Assembly: GCA_017432445.1 (NCBI GenBank)
Contig: JAFRJC010000137.1
Span: forward strand, 124,001 to 188,000
Reading direction: 5' to 3'
Length of the DNA stretch: 64,000 nucleotides
Source of the DNA: Eggerthellaceae bacterium
Lineage (GTDB): Bacteria > Actinomycetota > Coriobacteriia > Coriobacteriales > Eggerthellaceae
A model generated the notes under the pieces. The model was not told the origin of the DNA. It did not search any database and saw only the letters and a program-made list of their open reading frames with translations. Shown here in pieces: positions 48,540 to 57,540 of this stretch (its first letter is position 1; every line of letters starts with the position of its first letter). The position numbers and the translations under genes were made by a program.

Positions 48540-50831
48540 ATGAAAATGCTCCACGACACCCGATCAACCGAATATCGCAACCCGTTCGGAGCCGTTGCGC
48601 CGAACACCTCAATTCGCCTGGCCATCGACCTCGTAGATGTCCCAGAGATTGCCGCGGTCACGCTGCGCGTGTGGGCGGACTGCAAGGAGACGCTTGTTCT
48701 CATGCACAGAGCAGAAACCGAAGACGGGCGCGTGCGCTATGAGACGACTTACGCACCTGAAAACGAGGGCACTGTCTGGTACCACTTCATCATCGCGTTC
48801 CAAGACGGAAGCGTCGTGCGCTACGGTGCCCAAGATGGGGTTACCGGTGGTGAGGGATGCGTGCGCGATTGGGAACCGCCGAGTTTCCAGCTGACCGTCC
48901 ATAAGCCCACGGCTTACCCGCTTGCCTGGTATGAGCCCGTCGGCGCTTATTTGAGCGGTCGCAAAGGCGCTTTCGATGCCGTGGAGACGGTCAAGACGCT
49001 TCACGAGCAGTATCCGGCATCGCTGTATACCGACGCCTTCCCCTGGTGCCTCGGTGATCCTGATTGCACATTCACCACCTGCGAAGACGTAGGGCCCGAG
49101 GCAACGTTGCCTCCAGATGGGAGCGAGCTTCGCTGCTTCACCATTGGAGAGGACGTATGCGGATTCTGGTGCCGCAGCGTCGAGGGGGCGACGCTCTGCG
49201 CTGTGTTCAACACCTCCTTCAACGAGCCGCGCAGCGTCTATGTCCCGCTTGTTGGCGAAGAGGTCACCGAGCTTGTCGGCGGATACGGGCTTGAGATTGT
49301 CAGCGCCGAAGATTTGGATATATCCGGCAATGCAGATGAGGCTGCTGTGACGGACGAAATCGCCGATACCGACCGTGCTGCCTTGTGCCCCAAATTGGAA
49401 TACCCTGTTTCCGAACGTTACGTGCACGTGCATTTGTGGCAAGTGGGCTGGGTTCTCCTCCACTTCCACGACCATCAGCGTCTCCAAAAAGACATGGAGC
49501 CGGGGTTGGGCGTGCTGGCGCATTTGACCAGCTTGCCCGCCGACGAGGCCCAGGAAGCAACCAGTGCTCTAGGCATTCCTGCCTTCGAATTCGTCGATTG
49601 GCTAGCTGATGCGGGCGTGCGCTACTGGCAGGTGCTCCCAGTTAATCCCACCGACGAGCATGGTAGCCCTTATGCGGGCATCAGCGCTTTTGCGGGCAAC
49701 GATCTACTGCTCGGGTCCGAAGGCGTCATTGATGATGCGCGTTTGGAGAAAGAGGGGCTCGCCGAAGAATATCAGCGATTCTGCGAGCGCGAGGCCGATT
49801 GGCTCGACCCGTATGCCTGTTTCATGGCCATACGGCAAAAACAAGGCGATGGCGTCGTGTGGCAGGATTGGCCGAAGCGTTTTCGCCGGTTCGACCGCAA
49901 GCTTGTCGAAGGTGATGCCAAGCTCGCGAAGGCAGCCGAAGTCTGCAAGCGCGCCCAGTTTGCCTTCGACCGCCAATGGCGTGCCCTGAAATCGTACGCT
50001 AACGAGCGCGGCGTGCTCATCATAGGCGATATGCCCATCTACGTAAGCGGTGACAGTGCCGATGTATGGGCCAATCCGCAGCTCTTCAAGCTGGGGTCTG
50101 ACGGTAAGCCAGAGGCGGTTGCCGGTTGCCCGCCCGACGCTTTTGCCGAAGAGGGCCAGATTTGGGGAAATCCCGTCTACGATTGGGATGAGTTGCGGTC
50201 GAGCGGTTATGCCTGGTGGATGCGTCGGCTCGAGAGGGCTTTCCAGTTCTACGACATCTTGCGTCTCGACCATTTCATCGGCTTTTCGCGTTATTTCAAA
50301 ATACCTGCCGGAGAGAAGGCGTCTGCTGGCTCCTATTATTCTGGACCGGGGTTCGAGCTGTTCCAGCAGGCTTTTAAACGTTTCGGCGCCCTCCCGATAG
50401 TTGCCGAAGACCTGGGGACGATCACCCCTGGCGTACGCTGCCTGGTGAGCGCGTGCGGCTTTCCCGGCATGGACATCGTCCAGTTCGTCGACGGGAACGA
50501 TCCTTTGCCCTCGTATGTGCCGAGACCTGAAAGGGTCGCCTATACGGGCACTCATGACAATCAGACGCTTGTGGGCTACTGCGAGGTGCGCTATCCCGAG
50601 CTCGATGCTGTGGAGGCAGCGCAGGACATCGCACGCAACGTTGCCACATGTTCGGCGCCTGTAGCGATCGTGGCCCTGCAAGACTTGATGGGGCTTGGAA
50701 ACGAGGCTCGCATGAACGTGCCTGGCGTTGCCGAAGGCAACTGGACATGGCAAGCTTGCAGCGAAGACCTGAAGTCTGCAACGGCTTTTGCTAGGGAGCT
50801 CGTCGAGCTCAAAAACGCAACGGAAGCGTGA
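48540..50831 (+). CDS. malQ: 4-alpha-glucanotransferase with N-terminal starch-enzyme remnants
   Basis: A 763-residue cytosolic enzyme. Residues about 310-760 are GH77 amylomaltase (disproportionates maltodextrins): nucleophile D577 in L-R-L-D-H-F-I-G-F, acid/base E623 in V-A-E-D-L-G-T, third acid D673 in G-T-H-D-N-Q-T. The first 120 residues resemble the beta-sandwich that precedes maltogenic amylases/neopullulanases (V-T-L-R-V-W-A-D, W-Y-H-F-I-I-A-F), and 170-260 resembles the amylase C-terminal beta domain (F-N-T-S-F-N-E-P-R-S-V), but the GH13 barrel between them is missing. So it may derive from a GH13-GH77 fusion that lost its amylase barrel. It fits the glycogen cluster at 58624. Confidence 0.9.
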   Translation: MKMLHDTRSTEYRNPFGAVAPNTSIRLAIDLVDVPEIAAVTLRVWADCKETLVLMHRAETEDGRVRYETTYAPENEGTVWYHFIIAFQDGSVVRYGAQDGVTGGEGCVRDWEPPSFQLTVHKPTAYPLAWYEPVGAYLSGRKGAFDAVETVKTLHEQYPASLYTDAFPWCLGDPDCTFTTCEDVGPEATLPPDGSELRCFTIGEDVCGFWCRSVEGATLCAVFNTSFNEPRSVYVPLVGEEVTELVGGYGLEIVSAEDLDISGNADEAAVTDEIADTDRAALCPKLEYPVSERYVHVHLWQVGWVLLHFHDHQRLQKDMEPGLGVLAHLTSLPADEAQEATSALGIPAFEFVDWLADAGVRYWQVLPVNPTDEHGSPYAGISAFAGNDLLLGSEGVIDDARLEKEGLAEEYQRFCEREADWLDPYACFMAIRQKQGDGVVWQDWPKRFRRFDRKLVEGDAKLAKAAEVCKRAQFAFDRQWRALKSYANERGVLIIGDMPIYVSGDSADVWANPQLFKLGSDGKPEAVAGCPPDAFAEEGQIWGNPVYDWDELRSSGYAWWMRRLERAFQFYDILRLDHFIGFSRYFKIPAGEKASAGSYYSGPGFELFQQAFKRFGALPIVAEDLGTITPGVRCLVSACGFPGMDIVQFVDGNDPLPSYVPRPERVAYTGTHDNQTLVGYCEVRYPELDAVEAAQDIARNVATCSAPVAIVALQDLMGLGNEARMNVPGVAEGNWTWQACSEDLKSATAFARELVELKNATEA

Positions 50832-50924
50832 CGGTGCGACAACCGAATCGTTGCGTCTGAGCGTGGAATTGGGCATCGCGAGTACCATTAGGCACGACTG
50901 CAGTAAACGGCAAGGAGGGTCATC

Positions 50925-52049
50925 ATGCCCCAGAGCGCATCCGAATCCGAAGGCATCTACGAGGTGCCGCTGCTCGCCGAGCACAACGAGTCCGAAGCAA
51001 GCGACTTGGATGAGCCTGACAAGGAAATCGAGCAATCCGCCGCAGTGCAAATTGCGGAAAAGCGACGTTCGAACGCGACTACGATAGCCATTGCCGCCTG
51101 CGCGGCAGCGCTCGTGGCTCTCACGATGCTGGGCGGGGTGCTCAACGTAGGCGACCACCTGGCGGCCGCTCATCCGGCGCTCGGTTGGATTTTCTACGGA
51201 CTCATCGTCGCGCTTGTCGTCGTGGGCGTCGTCGTTCCCATCGTCAAAGTGGCGAAACGACCCATATTCTCGCTCTACCAGCTACGCGACGAGCATGGCC
51301 ATGCCAAGCGTCGGCGTTGCCGCATGCTGGCAGATAACCTGATCGCCAACACCGACCTCACCGATGAAGAGGTTGCGCGTCTCGAAGGTTTCCTCCAGCA
51401 AGGCGACGAAGCCGACGATTTGCTCATCTCCTTCTTCGAGGAGCACTTCATTCCGCGTATCGACAGCGAGACGAAGCGCGCCGCATCCACGGCGTTCTTC
51501 ATCTCGGCGGTTTCTCGCTCGCCGCTCATCAGCACGGTGACCATGCTCTCCATTTGCCTTGACCTGGTTCGCAGCATCGTGGAGACCTGCGGTTACAGGC
51601 CCACGAACCTGGGTCTTGCGCGCTTGTATTCTCGCGTCATGATCAGCGCGCTCATCATCGGCGGCATCGAGGATTCCGATCTCAGCGATTTGCTCGGTCA
51701 GCTCATGGGCGGCGGTGCGGGCGCCCGCGCCGGGGGAATTGTCATAGGCGCCACCGCAGAGGGGCTCGTGAGCGCTTTCCTGGTTTTCCGCGTAGGCGTG
51801 CTCACCAAGAAATGGCTGACCGCAGCAGACGGCCCTGTCAGTATGGCCGCCATTCGCCGTACGTCTTATCGCGAGGCGCTTTCGCTTATGCGCACGAGCG
51901 AATTCATGCAGACCGTAACCGACACCGTCAAGCAGACGACCAGTGCTGTAGCTTCCGGCGTCGCGCAATCAACTGCCAATGCAGCTCGTTCGACCGTTGA
52001 CGCTGCCAAGTCCGCTTTCTTCCACCTTATCCATCGCGACGAGTACTAA
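50925..52049 (+). CDS. DUF697/YcjF-like membrane protein
   Basis: A 374-residue protein with an acidic N-terminus (1-45), two hydrophobic helices (about 50-68 and 83-105), a soluble helical part (about 115-180), then a hydrophobic helical region (R-S-P-L-I-S-T-V-T-M-L-S-I-C-L-D-L-V-R, M-I-S-A-L-I-I-G-G-I) that resembles DUF697 in GTPase-associated proteins and YcjF. The G-G-G-A-G-A-R-A-G-G-I-V-I-G-A-T-A-E-G stretch is glycine-rich. The end has an amphipathic helix with T/A/Q repeats. Function unknown. AAGGAGG precedes the ATG. Confidence 0.75.
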   Translation: MPQSASESEGIYEVPLLAEHNESEASDLDEPDKEIEQSAAVQIAEKRRSNATTIAIAACAAALVALTMLGGVLNVGDHLAAAHPALGWIFYGLIVALVVVGVVVPIVKVAKRPIFSLYQLRDEHGHAKRRRCRMLADNLIANTDLTDEEVARLEGFLQQGDEADDLLISFFEEHFIPRIDSETKRAASTAFFISAVSRSPLISTVTMLSICLDLVRSIVETCGYRPTNLGLARLYSRVMISALIIGGIEDSDLSDLLGQLMGGGAGARAGGIVIGATAEGLVSAFLVFRVGVLTKKWLTAADGPVSMAAIRRTSYREALSLMRTSEFMQTVTDTVKQTTSAVASGVAQSTANAARSTVDAAKSAFFHLIHRDEY

Positions 52050-52200
52050 CTGCTACTGGCAGAGCGTTTCCTGAGACCAGCTGCTTTTCTTTGGGGAAAG
52101 TGGCTGGCGGATTTGTATCCAGGTATCCCGCTCCGTTGTCGTTATTCCCAACCGAGGATTTACGAGGCGCTGATTCCTGATTTGTCGGGAGCTTGTTTCA

Positions 52201-52866
52201 TCAGTTGCAGTTCTTCAAGATGAAATGGCTCCGTCTCGTCTCTATGAGGCCGGCCTTCTGCATGCGACTGAGTTCGGCGGAAAGGGCGCTGCGGTCCACG
52301 CCAAGGTAATCGGCGAGTTGCTGGCGATCGTAGGGAATGGTGAATTCGGGCAATCCAGCCCGTTCCGATTCGTAAGACAGATAAGCGAGCACTTTGCCGC
52401 GAATGGTGCGCGGTGCAGCGTGGAAGATTCGCCGTGAGAGCTCGAGGTTGCGCTGCGCGAAGATGGCCGTCATGTTCATGGAAGTGCGGCTATGGTTGGG
52501 ACAGGTGCGCGAGCAGGTATTGAGAACCTTCTTCAGGTTGAGGAACATCACTGTGCTCTTTTCGGCGGCGATGACGTTGACCATCAGAGATTCTCCGGGT
52601 AAGGCAGCATGCGCTTCTCCGAATAGTTGGCCTGGGCCGTCGGTGGCGATGACGTTGACGTTGCCCCAAGCATCGACGTTCTCCATACGTACGCGGCCCT
52701 CCAGAACCAAGCCGATCGATTGAATAGTGTCACCCATCCTGAAAATGTAGGATCCTGCTTTGTAATGCTTGACGCGTGCGTCAAGGCAGCCCAGCATCGC
52801 GTTGATCTCTTCGGGAGTAGAGCCTTTGAACAAAGGCGTTGTAGAAAGAAACACAGCGTAGTCCAT
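52201..52866 (-). CDS. Crp/Fnr-family transcriptional regulator
   Basis: A 221-residue regulator: N-terminal cyclic-nucleotide-binding-type beta roll (G-S-Y-I-F-R-M-G-D-T-I-Q-S-I-G-L-V-L-E-G), dimer helix, and C-terminal winged helix (D-R-Q-Q-L-A-D-Y-L-G-V-D-R-S-A-L-S-A-E-L). It lacks the N-terminal cysteine cluster of Fnr, but has C-S-R-T-C in the hinge region, a feature common in anaerobes' Crp-like proteins. It is divergent from the Nap-like operon and probably its regulator. AGGGGC before the ATG. Confidence 0.9.
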   Translation of the reverse strand: MDYAVFLSTTPLFKGSTPEEINAMLGCLDARVKHYKAGSYIFRMGDTIQSIGLVLEGRVRMENVDAWGNVNVIATDGPGQLFGEAHAALPGESLMVNVIAAEKSTVMFLNLKKVLNTCSRTCPNHSRTSMNMTAIFAQRNLELSRRIFHAAPRTIRGKVLAYLSYESERAGLPEFTIPYDRQQLADYLGVDRSALSAELSRMQKAGLIETRRSHFILKNCN

Positions 52867-52969
52867 AACGTGCCCCTGTTGTTAAACCATTGTTTTCTTA
52901 TGCATTGTGAACAGGCATTTTTCGTCAGCCTATCAATTCCGTTGGGAATAACCGTCCATTCGCCGAAAC

Positions 52970-52985
52970 TGTTGTAATGGCAACA
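52970..52985. promoter_or_regulatory. Candidate Crp/Fnr operator before the Nap-like operon
   Basis: TGTTG-TAATGG-CAACA is a perfect 5-6-5 palindrome, the half-site and spacer geometry of Crp/Fnr sites, with CTG/CAG near its flanks. It lies in the 184-bp divergent gap, 66 bp before the cytochrome start codon and 104 bp from the regulator start. Confidence 0.5.
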
Positions 52986-53050
52986 TACAGCGCTTTGCCT
53001 TTAAGATAGCATATTGACTTGGGTTTTAAGAGGGGAAAAGGAGGTATGGG

Positions 53051-53776
53051 ATGAGCGATGAAAAGAACGTCGTCCAGGAACTCCCTGAGGAAACCGCCCA
53101 ATCTGTCGAGAAGGAGCCGGCTCCCAAGAAGAAGAGCAACAAAGCGGTGATTATCGGAGCCATCGTGGCCATCGTCGCCCTTGTTGGTTTCGGCTTCTAC
53201 CAGTGGCATGAAACGCCCGAGTTCTGCGTGTCAATCTGCCATACGCCGATGGACAAAGCATACCTGGATACGTTGTATGCCAACCCGTATGAACCGGCCA
53301 CCGACAAGTGGGGCAACGAGGTGGCAAAAGCCGATGCCATGCTGGCCAGCAAGCACGGAGCCATGGGCAAGCGCTGCATGGCCTGCCACGAACCGGCGAT
53401 AGAAGAGCAGGTCACCGAGGGCATCGAGTGGATTCAGGGCAACTACTACAACCCGCTGAGTGAGCGCGACCTCGCTCGCCTGGTGTTCTACCGCGGCGCG
53501 GGAGAGACCGAGTTCTGCCTGAACGCAGCCTGCCACGATATCACGAAGACCGGACTCACCGACGAGACTGCAAACTTCGCGCGTAATCCGCATTCGTGGC
53601 ATCACAACGAGTACACCTGCAGCGATTGCCACAAGGCGCATCGCGCCTCCGTCATGATCTGCTCGCAGTGCCACGAGGATGCCGAGGTGCCCGTGGGCTG
53701 GCTCACCTGGGAGGAATCCAAGAACCTGGAGACCCAGTACATGAACTGGAACGACGAGCAGTTCCTCGAGTCCTAA
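53051..53776 (+). CDS. Membrane-anchored pentaheme cytochrome c (NapC/NrfH-like quinol dehydrogenase)
   Basis: A 241-residue c-type cytochrome with a basic segment and one N-terminal membrane helix (about 29-48), then five heme-binding sites: C59-V-S-I-C-H (CX3CH), C109-M-A-C-H, C156-L-N-A-A-C-H (CX4CH), C190-S-D-C-H and C204-S-Q-C-H. The first site, C-H-T-P-M with a near Met, resembles heme 1 of NrfH. It most likely takes electrons from menaquinol and passes them to the reductase encoded three genes on; no NapB is encoded, so it may do that directly. AAGGAGG precedes the ATG. First gene of the operon. Confidence 0.88.
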   Translation: MSDEKNVVQELPEETAQSVEKEPAPKKKSNKAVIIGAIVAIVALVGFGFYQWHETPEFCVSICHTPMDKAYLDTLYANPYEPATDKWGNEVAKADAMLASKHGAMGKRCMACHEPAIEEQVTEGIEWIQGNYYNPLSERDLARLVFYRGAGETEFCLNAACHDITKTGLTDETANFARNPHSWHHNEYTCSDCHKAHRASVMICSQCHEDAEVPVGWLTWEESKNLETQYMNWNDEQFLES

Positions 53777-53801
53777 GTATTCGAGCAGTCTGGTTGGCAT
53801 C

Positions 53802-54416
53802 ATGAGTGCGGGAAAAGTCATAGCAGGCATTGCAGCCGCTGTGCTAGCAGCCGAAGGAGCATGGTCGGTAGCCGGCAACGCGCAATCAAAGCTCTTGCGT
53901 CCTCCGGGAATCCAGAGCGAGGCCGATTTCATGGCGCGCTGCATCAAGTGCGGGAAGTGCATCGAGGCGTGCCCTTATGCGTCGCTGCATGCAGCTGGTC
54001 CTTCTGCGGGCGCTGCTGCGGGAACGCCGTGCATCGACGCGCGCGAGCAGGCGTGCAGGCTGTGCCTGGACTTCCCCTGCGTGGCAGCCTGTCCAACAGG
54101 CGCGTTGCGCGACGTCGAGAAGCGGACAGACCCGAATGCCGGGTACGCGCGCATCGACGAAGAGGTCTGCATCGCCTATCAGGGATATCGCTGCGAGGTG
54201 TGCTACCGCATTTGCCCGCTGATCGACCAGGCTATAACGATTGATTTCCAGGCTATGGAAGAGGATGACATCCATACGAAGTTCATCCCCACCATAGATC
54301 CGCACGTCTGCACGGGTTGCGGCCTTTGCGTTGAGCGCTGCGCCGTGGACGAACCATACGTGCCGATACGCATCATCACGCTCGCCGAATCGGAGCGCAG
54401 CGGGGCACGGCAATAA
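53802..54416 (+). CDS. napG: NapG-like ferredoxin-type protein
   Basis: A 204-residue protein with an N-terminal signal-like hydrophobic segment (A-G-K-V-I-A-G-I-A-A-A-V) and R-P-P-G as in NapG, then four 4Fe-4S motifs: C-I-K-C-G-K-C-I-E-A-C-P, C-R-L-C-L-D-F-P-C-V-A-A-C-P, C-E-V-C-Y-R-I-C-P and C-T-G-C-G-L-C-V-E-R-C. In Nap systems NapG with NapH is a menaquinol oxidase branch feeding the reductase. There is no good Shine-Dalgarno; the start at 53802 is the only one upstream of R-P-P-G. Confidence 0.88.
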   Translation: MSAGKVIAGIAAAVLAAEGAWSVAGNAQSKLLRPPGIQSEADFMARCIKCGKCIEACPYASLHAAGPSAGAAAGTPCIDAREQACRLCLDFPCVAACPTGALRDVEKRTDPNAGYARIDEEVCIAYQGYRCEVCYRICPLIDQAITIDFQAMEEDDIHTKFIPTIDPHVCTGCGLCVERCAVDEPYVPIRIITLAESERSGARQ

Positions 54417-54529
54417 GTTATTGGGAAAGTCTCAATAACGCACGAGAGAAATGACAGCGGATGCGCTCGCATGAGCAAGTCCGTTTCGAGGGGATACACG
54501 ACAAGGGAAAGGTAAACGGAGCTATGAGC

Positions 54530-57112
54530 ATGAGCATTTCGAGGCGAAACTTCGTCAAGACGACGGCCATCGCCATGGCGACCGCCGCCGCTGCCGGGTC
54601 CGTTGCCGGCATGACGGGTTGCGCGCCCAAGCAGAACGAGCCGATTAACGGCGATTCCATCACCAAGACGCTGGCTGTGTGCCGTTTCTGCGGCTGCGGC
54701 TGCGGCGTTATCGTCGAATCGCTGCGCGGCAAGGTGATCAGCGTCTACGGCGATCCCGAGAACGATTCGAACCGTGGTTTGAACTGCGTGAAGGGCTACT
54801 ACCTCAGCAAGATCCTATACGGCGAGGACCGCCTTACCAAGCCGCTCATCCGCGAGGACAATACGTTGAAGGGCACCGACGAGGGTTTCCGCGAGGCCAC
54901 ATGGACCGAGGCGTTGGATCTGGTTGCCAGCAAGCTGCGCGAGACGTGGAAGGCCGACAAGAGCCGCCTGGCCTATTGGGGATCGGGCCAGCAGCCCATC
55001 ACCGAAGGCTACATCACGTCCAAGTTCTGGAAAGCCGGCCTGCTTTCCAACAACATCGACCCCAACGCGCGTCTGTGCATGGCCAGCGCCGTCGTGGGCT
55101 TCATGAACGTGTTCCAAACCGACGAGCCGGCTGGGTGCTACGCCGACATCGACCACGCTGATGTCTTCATCACCTGGGGTGCCAACATGGCCGAGGCGCA
55201 TCCCATGCTGTACTCGCGTGTCATGACCCGCAAGATCAAGGATGCCAACGTCAAGCACTACGATGTCTCCACGCTCGGCACGCGTACGGGTGCTACGGCC
55301 GACAAGGTCATCATCTTCGGCAACAACGGCGATCTGGCCATCACGAACTGCATCGCCAACTACCTGATCAAGAACGGCAAGTACAACGAGGGCTTCGTCC
55401 GCGACCACATGCAGTTCAAGCAGGGCACCGAGGATCTTGGCAACGCCTACGAGGACGGCTACGACAAGTCCGAAATTGGCCAGAAGGTCGACGACGTCGA
55501 GCCGATTACCTTCGAAGAATACGCCAAGCGGCTCGAGCCCTACACATGGGAATACGCTTCCAAGATTTCCGGCGCGTCCGTCGAGGACATCAAGGAGCTC
55601 TACGAGCTGTTCGCGAACCCCGACATCAAGATCCTGTCGTTCTGGACGATGGGCGTCAACCAGCACAACCGCGGCACGTGGGTCAACCACAACCTCCACA
55701 ACCTCCATCTGCTCTCCGGCCACTACTGCAAGCCGGGCGACACGGGCTTCAGCCTTACCGGCCAGCCCTCGGCATGCGGCACGGCGCGCGAGGTGGGCAC
55801 GTTCAGCCACCGCCTGCCAGCCGACCTGGTCGTCAAGAACCCGCAGCACCGTCGCTACACCGAGGCCGTATGGAACCTGCCCGAAGGCTATCTCGACCCG
55901 ATCGAGACCCCGGGCTTCCACACCACCAAGATCTTCCGCGAGCTTTCCAATGGCAACATCGACTTCCTCTGGTCGGCCAATAACAACTGGGCTCAGTCGA
56001 TGACTAACCTTACGCGCTTCCTTGGCCGTGGCGCCGAGGACAAGAAGGGCATCTTCGATGCGTTCATCGTAGTCAGCGAAGTTTATCCCACCATGTCCAC
56101 GAAGTACGCCAACGTCGTCCTGCCCGCCGCCATGTGGATCGAGCGCGAAGGCCAGTTCGGCAACGGCGAGCGCCGCACGGCCGTGTTCGAGAAGGCGGTG
56201 GACCCGCCGGGAGACGCCATGTGGGATATGTGGCAGATCTTCGAGATTGCCAAGCGCGTGCTGCAGGACGAAAAGATCGGCGGCGAGGATGCGTTCGATC
56301 TGCTGTTCGGCGAGTGGTACGACAAGGATGCCGGCGAGTTCAAGCACGAGTCGCAGCGCGAGACCTGCAAGAGCATCTGGGAGGAATACCGCACCTTTAG
56401 CAATCCCGACATGAACAAGCGCGCGGCGGCCATCAACTCCGACGCCGATGGCAAGTTCGGCGCGAAGCTGAAGATGGAAGCCAAGCAGCTGGCTCCGTAT
56501 GAGGAGTACATCTACCAGCATGGCATGACCTGGCCGGTTCGCGAGATCGACGGCGTGTGGTATCCCACGAAGTGGCGCTTTGCCTACGGTGACCAAAAGG
56601 AAGGCTACGATCAGATCGGCATCGAGAAGTACGGCGAGAAGGATCTCGAGAAACAGGCATGCTTCTACAAGAGCCCCGATCACAAGGCCTCTGTCGTCTT
56701 CCGTCCGTGGGAGCCGCCCGCGGAACTGCCCGATGACGATTACCCCTTCATATTCTGCACGGGACGTTTCCTGGAGCACTGGCATACCGGCAGCATGACC
56801 CGTCGCGTCCCGGCGCTGTTGAATGCTTTGCCCGAGGCGCTGCTCGACATGCACCCAACCGACATGGAGAAGCTGGGCCTCAAAGATGGCGACCACGTGA
56901 AGGTCGTTAGCCGTTGGGGCGAGGTCGAGATCGCCGTGTCCACCGCTGGTCGCACTCAGCCGCCTGAAGGCTACCTGTTCGCCCCGTTCTTCGATGAGAA
57001 CGTGCTCGTCAACTTGGCCCAGCAGGAGATGTACTGTCCGCTGTCCAAGGAGCCGGACTTCAAGAAGACCTGCGTGCGCATCGAGAAGGTTCAAGCGCAA
57101 AGCGAGGCATAA
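54530..57112 (+). CDS. napA: Nap-type periplasmic molybdoreductase (nitrate reductase-like) catalytic subunit
   Basis: An 860-residue bis-MGD enzyme with a Tat signal (S-R-R-N-F-V-K-T-T), then a 4Fe-4S set (C-R-F-C-G-C-G-C-G-V and later G-L-N-C-V-K-G). The metal ligand region N-A-R-L-C183-M-A-S-A-V-V-G-F matches the NapA cysteine. The C-terminal MGD domain has T-G-R-F-L-E-H-W-H-T-G-S-M-T-R-R. Operon partners (NapD, NapG, NapH types) support a nitrate reductase-like role, but a different N- or Se/S-oxide substrate is possible. GGAG spaced eight bases favours ATG 54530 over ATG 54524. A hydrophobic Ala-rich stretch ends at G-C-A-P, which could also be a lipobox; Tat-lipoprotein export is possible. 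Confidence 0.9.
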   Translation: MSISRRNFVKTTAIAMATAAAAGSVAGMTGCAPKQNEPINGDSITKTLAVCRFCGCGCGVIVESLRGKVISVYGDPENDSNRGLNCVKGYYLSKILYGEDRLTKPLIREDNTLKGTDEGFREATWTEALDLVASKLRETWKADKSRLAYWGSGQQPITEGYITSKFWKAGLLSNNIDPNARLCMASAVVGFMNVFQTDEPAGCYADIDHADVFITWGANMAEAHPMLYSRVMTRKIKDANVKHYDVSTLGTRTGATADKVIIFGNNGDLAITNCIANYLIKNGKYNEGFVRDHMQFKQGTEDLGNAYEDGYDKSEIGQKVDDVEPITFEEYAKRLEPYTWEYASKISGASVEDIKELYELFANPDIKILSFWTMGVNQHNRGTWVNHNLHNLHLLSGHYCKPGDTGFSLTGQPSACGTAREVGTFSHRLPADLVVKNPQHRRYTEAVWNLPEGYLDPIETPGFHTTKIFRELSNGNIDFLWSANNNWAQSMTNLTRFLGRGAEDKKGIFDAFIVVSEVYPTMSTKYANVVLPAAMWIEREGQFGNGERRTAVFEKAVDPPGDAMWDMWQIFEIAKRVLQDEKIGGEDAFDLLFGEWYDKDAGEFKHESQRETCKSIWEEYRTFSNPDMNKRAAAINSDADGKFGAKLKMEAKQLAPYEEYIYQHGMTWPVREIDGVWYPTKWRFAYGDQKEGYDQIGIEKYGEKDLEKQACFYKSPDHKASVVFRPWEPPAELPDDDYPFIFCTGRFLEHWHTGSMTRRVPALLNALPEALLDMHPTDMEKLGLKDGDHVKVVSRWGEVEIAVSTAGRTQPPEGYLFAPFFDENVLVNLAQQEMYCPLSKEPDFKKTCVRIEKVQAQSEA

Positions 57113-57124
57113 GATTGGGGATGT

Positions 57125-57202
57125 GGTCAGAGGGGGACTTCTTCTGACCGCAAATTGAACGAAGGATTTGTAGCGGGGCAGGGGAGCGTCCCCTGCCCCG
57201 TT
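57125..57202 (+). other. Two hairpins between napA and napD
   Basis: GGTCAGA (57125-57131) pairs with TCTGACC (57143-57149), and a stronger 11-bp stem follows (57173-57183 with 57189-57199, then TTTG). As napD begins 30 bp on, the second is a partial terminator likely to lower napD/napH expression. Confidence 0.6.
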
Positions 57203-57228
57203 TGCGAGAGCAGAAGGAAAGGTTATTC

Positions 57229-57483
57229 GTGGTCATCTCGAGTTTGGTTGTGGAAACCATGTTGGATTACACCCAGCAGGTGGCAGACGAACTCGCCAGC
57301 AGGCAGGGCATCGAGGTGCACGGTATCGACGGATATAAGATAATCATCACGATCGAGGCGCCGACGGTTGACGAATCGCATGCTATTGCGAACGCTATCG
57401 TACCCGTCGTCGGTGTCATTGGCGTCGATTTGATATACCTTAATTTCGAAGACGATCCAACGATTTATCCCAATGGCGTATAG
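57229..57483 (+). CDS. napD: NapD-like chaperone
   Basis: An 84-residue small protein with the NapD ferredoxin-like fold: V-I-S-S-L-V-V-E-T at the start, then H-G-I-D-G-Y-K-I-I-I-T-I-E-A. NapD binds the Tat signal of NapA to hold it back until the cofactor is inserted. GTG 57229 with AAGG six bases upstream is chosen; an ATG at 57202 would add nine unmatched residues. Compare 87 residues in E. coli NapD. Confidence 0.8.
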   Translation: MVISSLVVETMLDYTQQVADELASRQGIEVHGIDGYKIIITIEAPTVDESHAIANAIVPVVGVIGVDLIYLNFEDDPTIYPNGV

Positions 57484-57540
57484 GATAGGATGAGTCGTTT
57501 ACCCGAAGCAATCGACTCATTATCAGTGTGAGGATGCGCG

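Noticed and set aside
54815-57100. A 761-codon antisense frame opposite napA
   Set aside because: Same reason: napA is certain from its motifs and the antisense product is low in Lys and aromatic residues with no domain.
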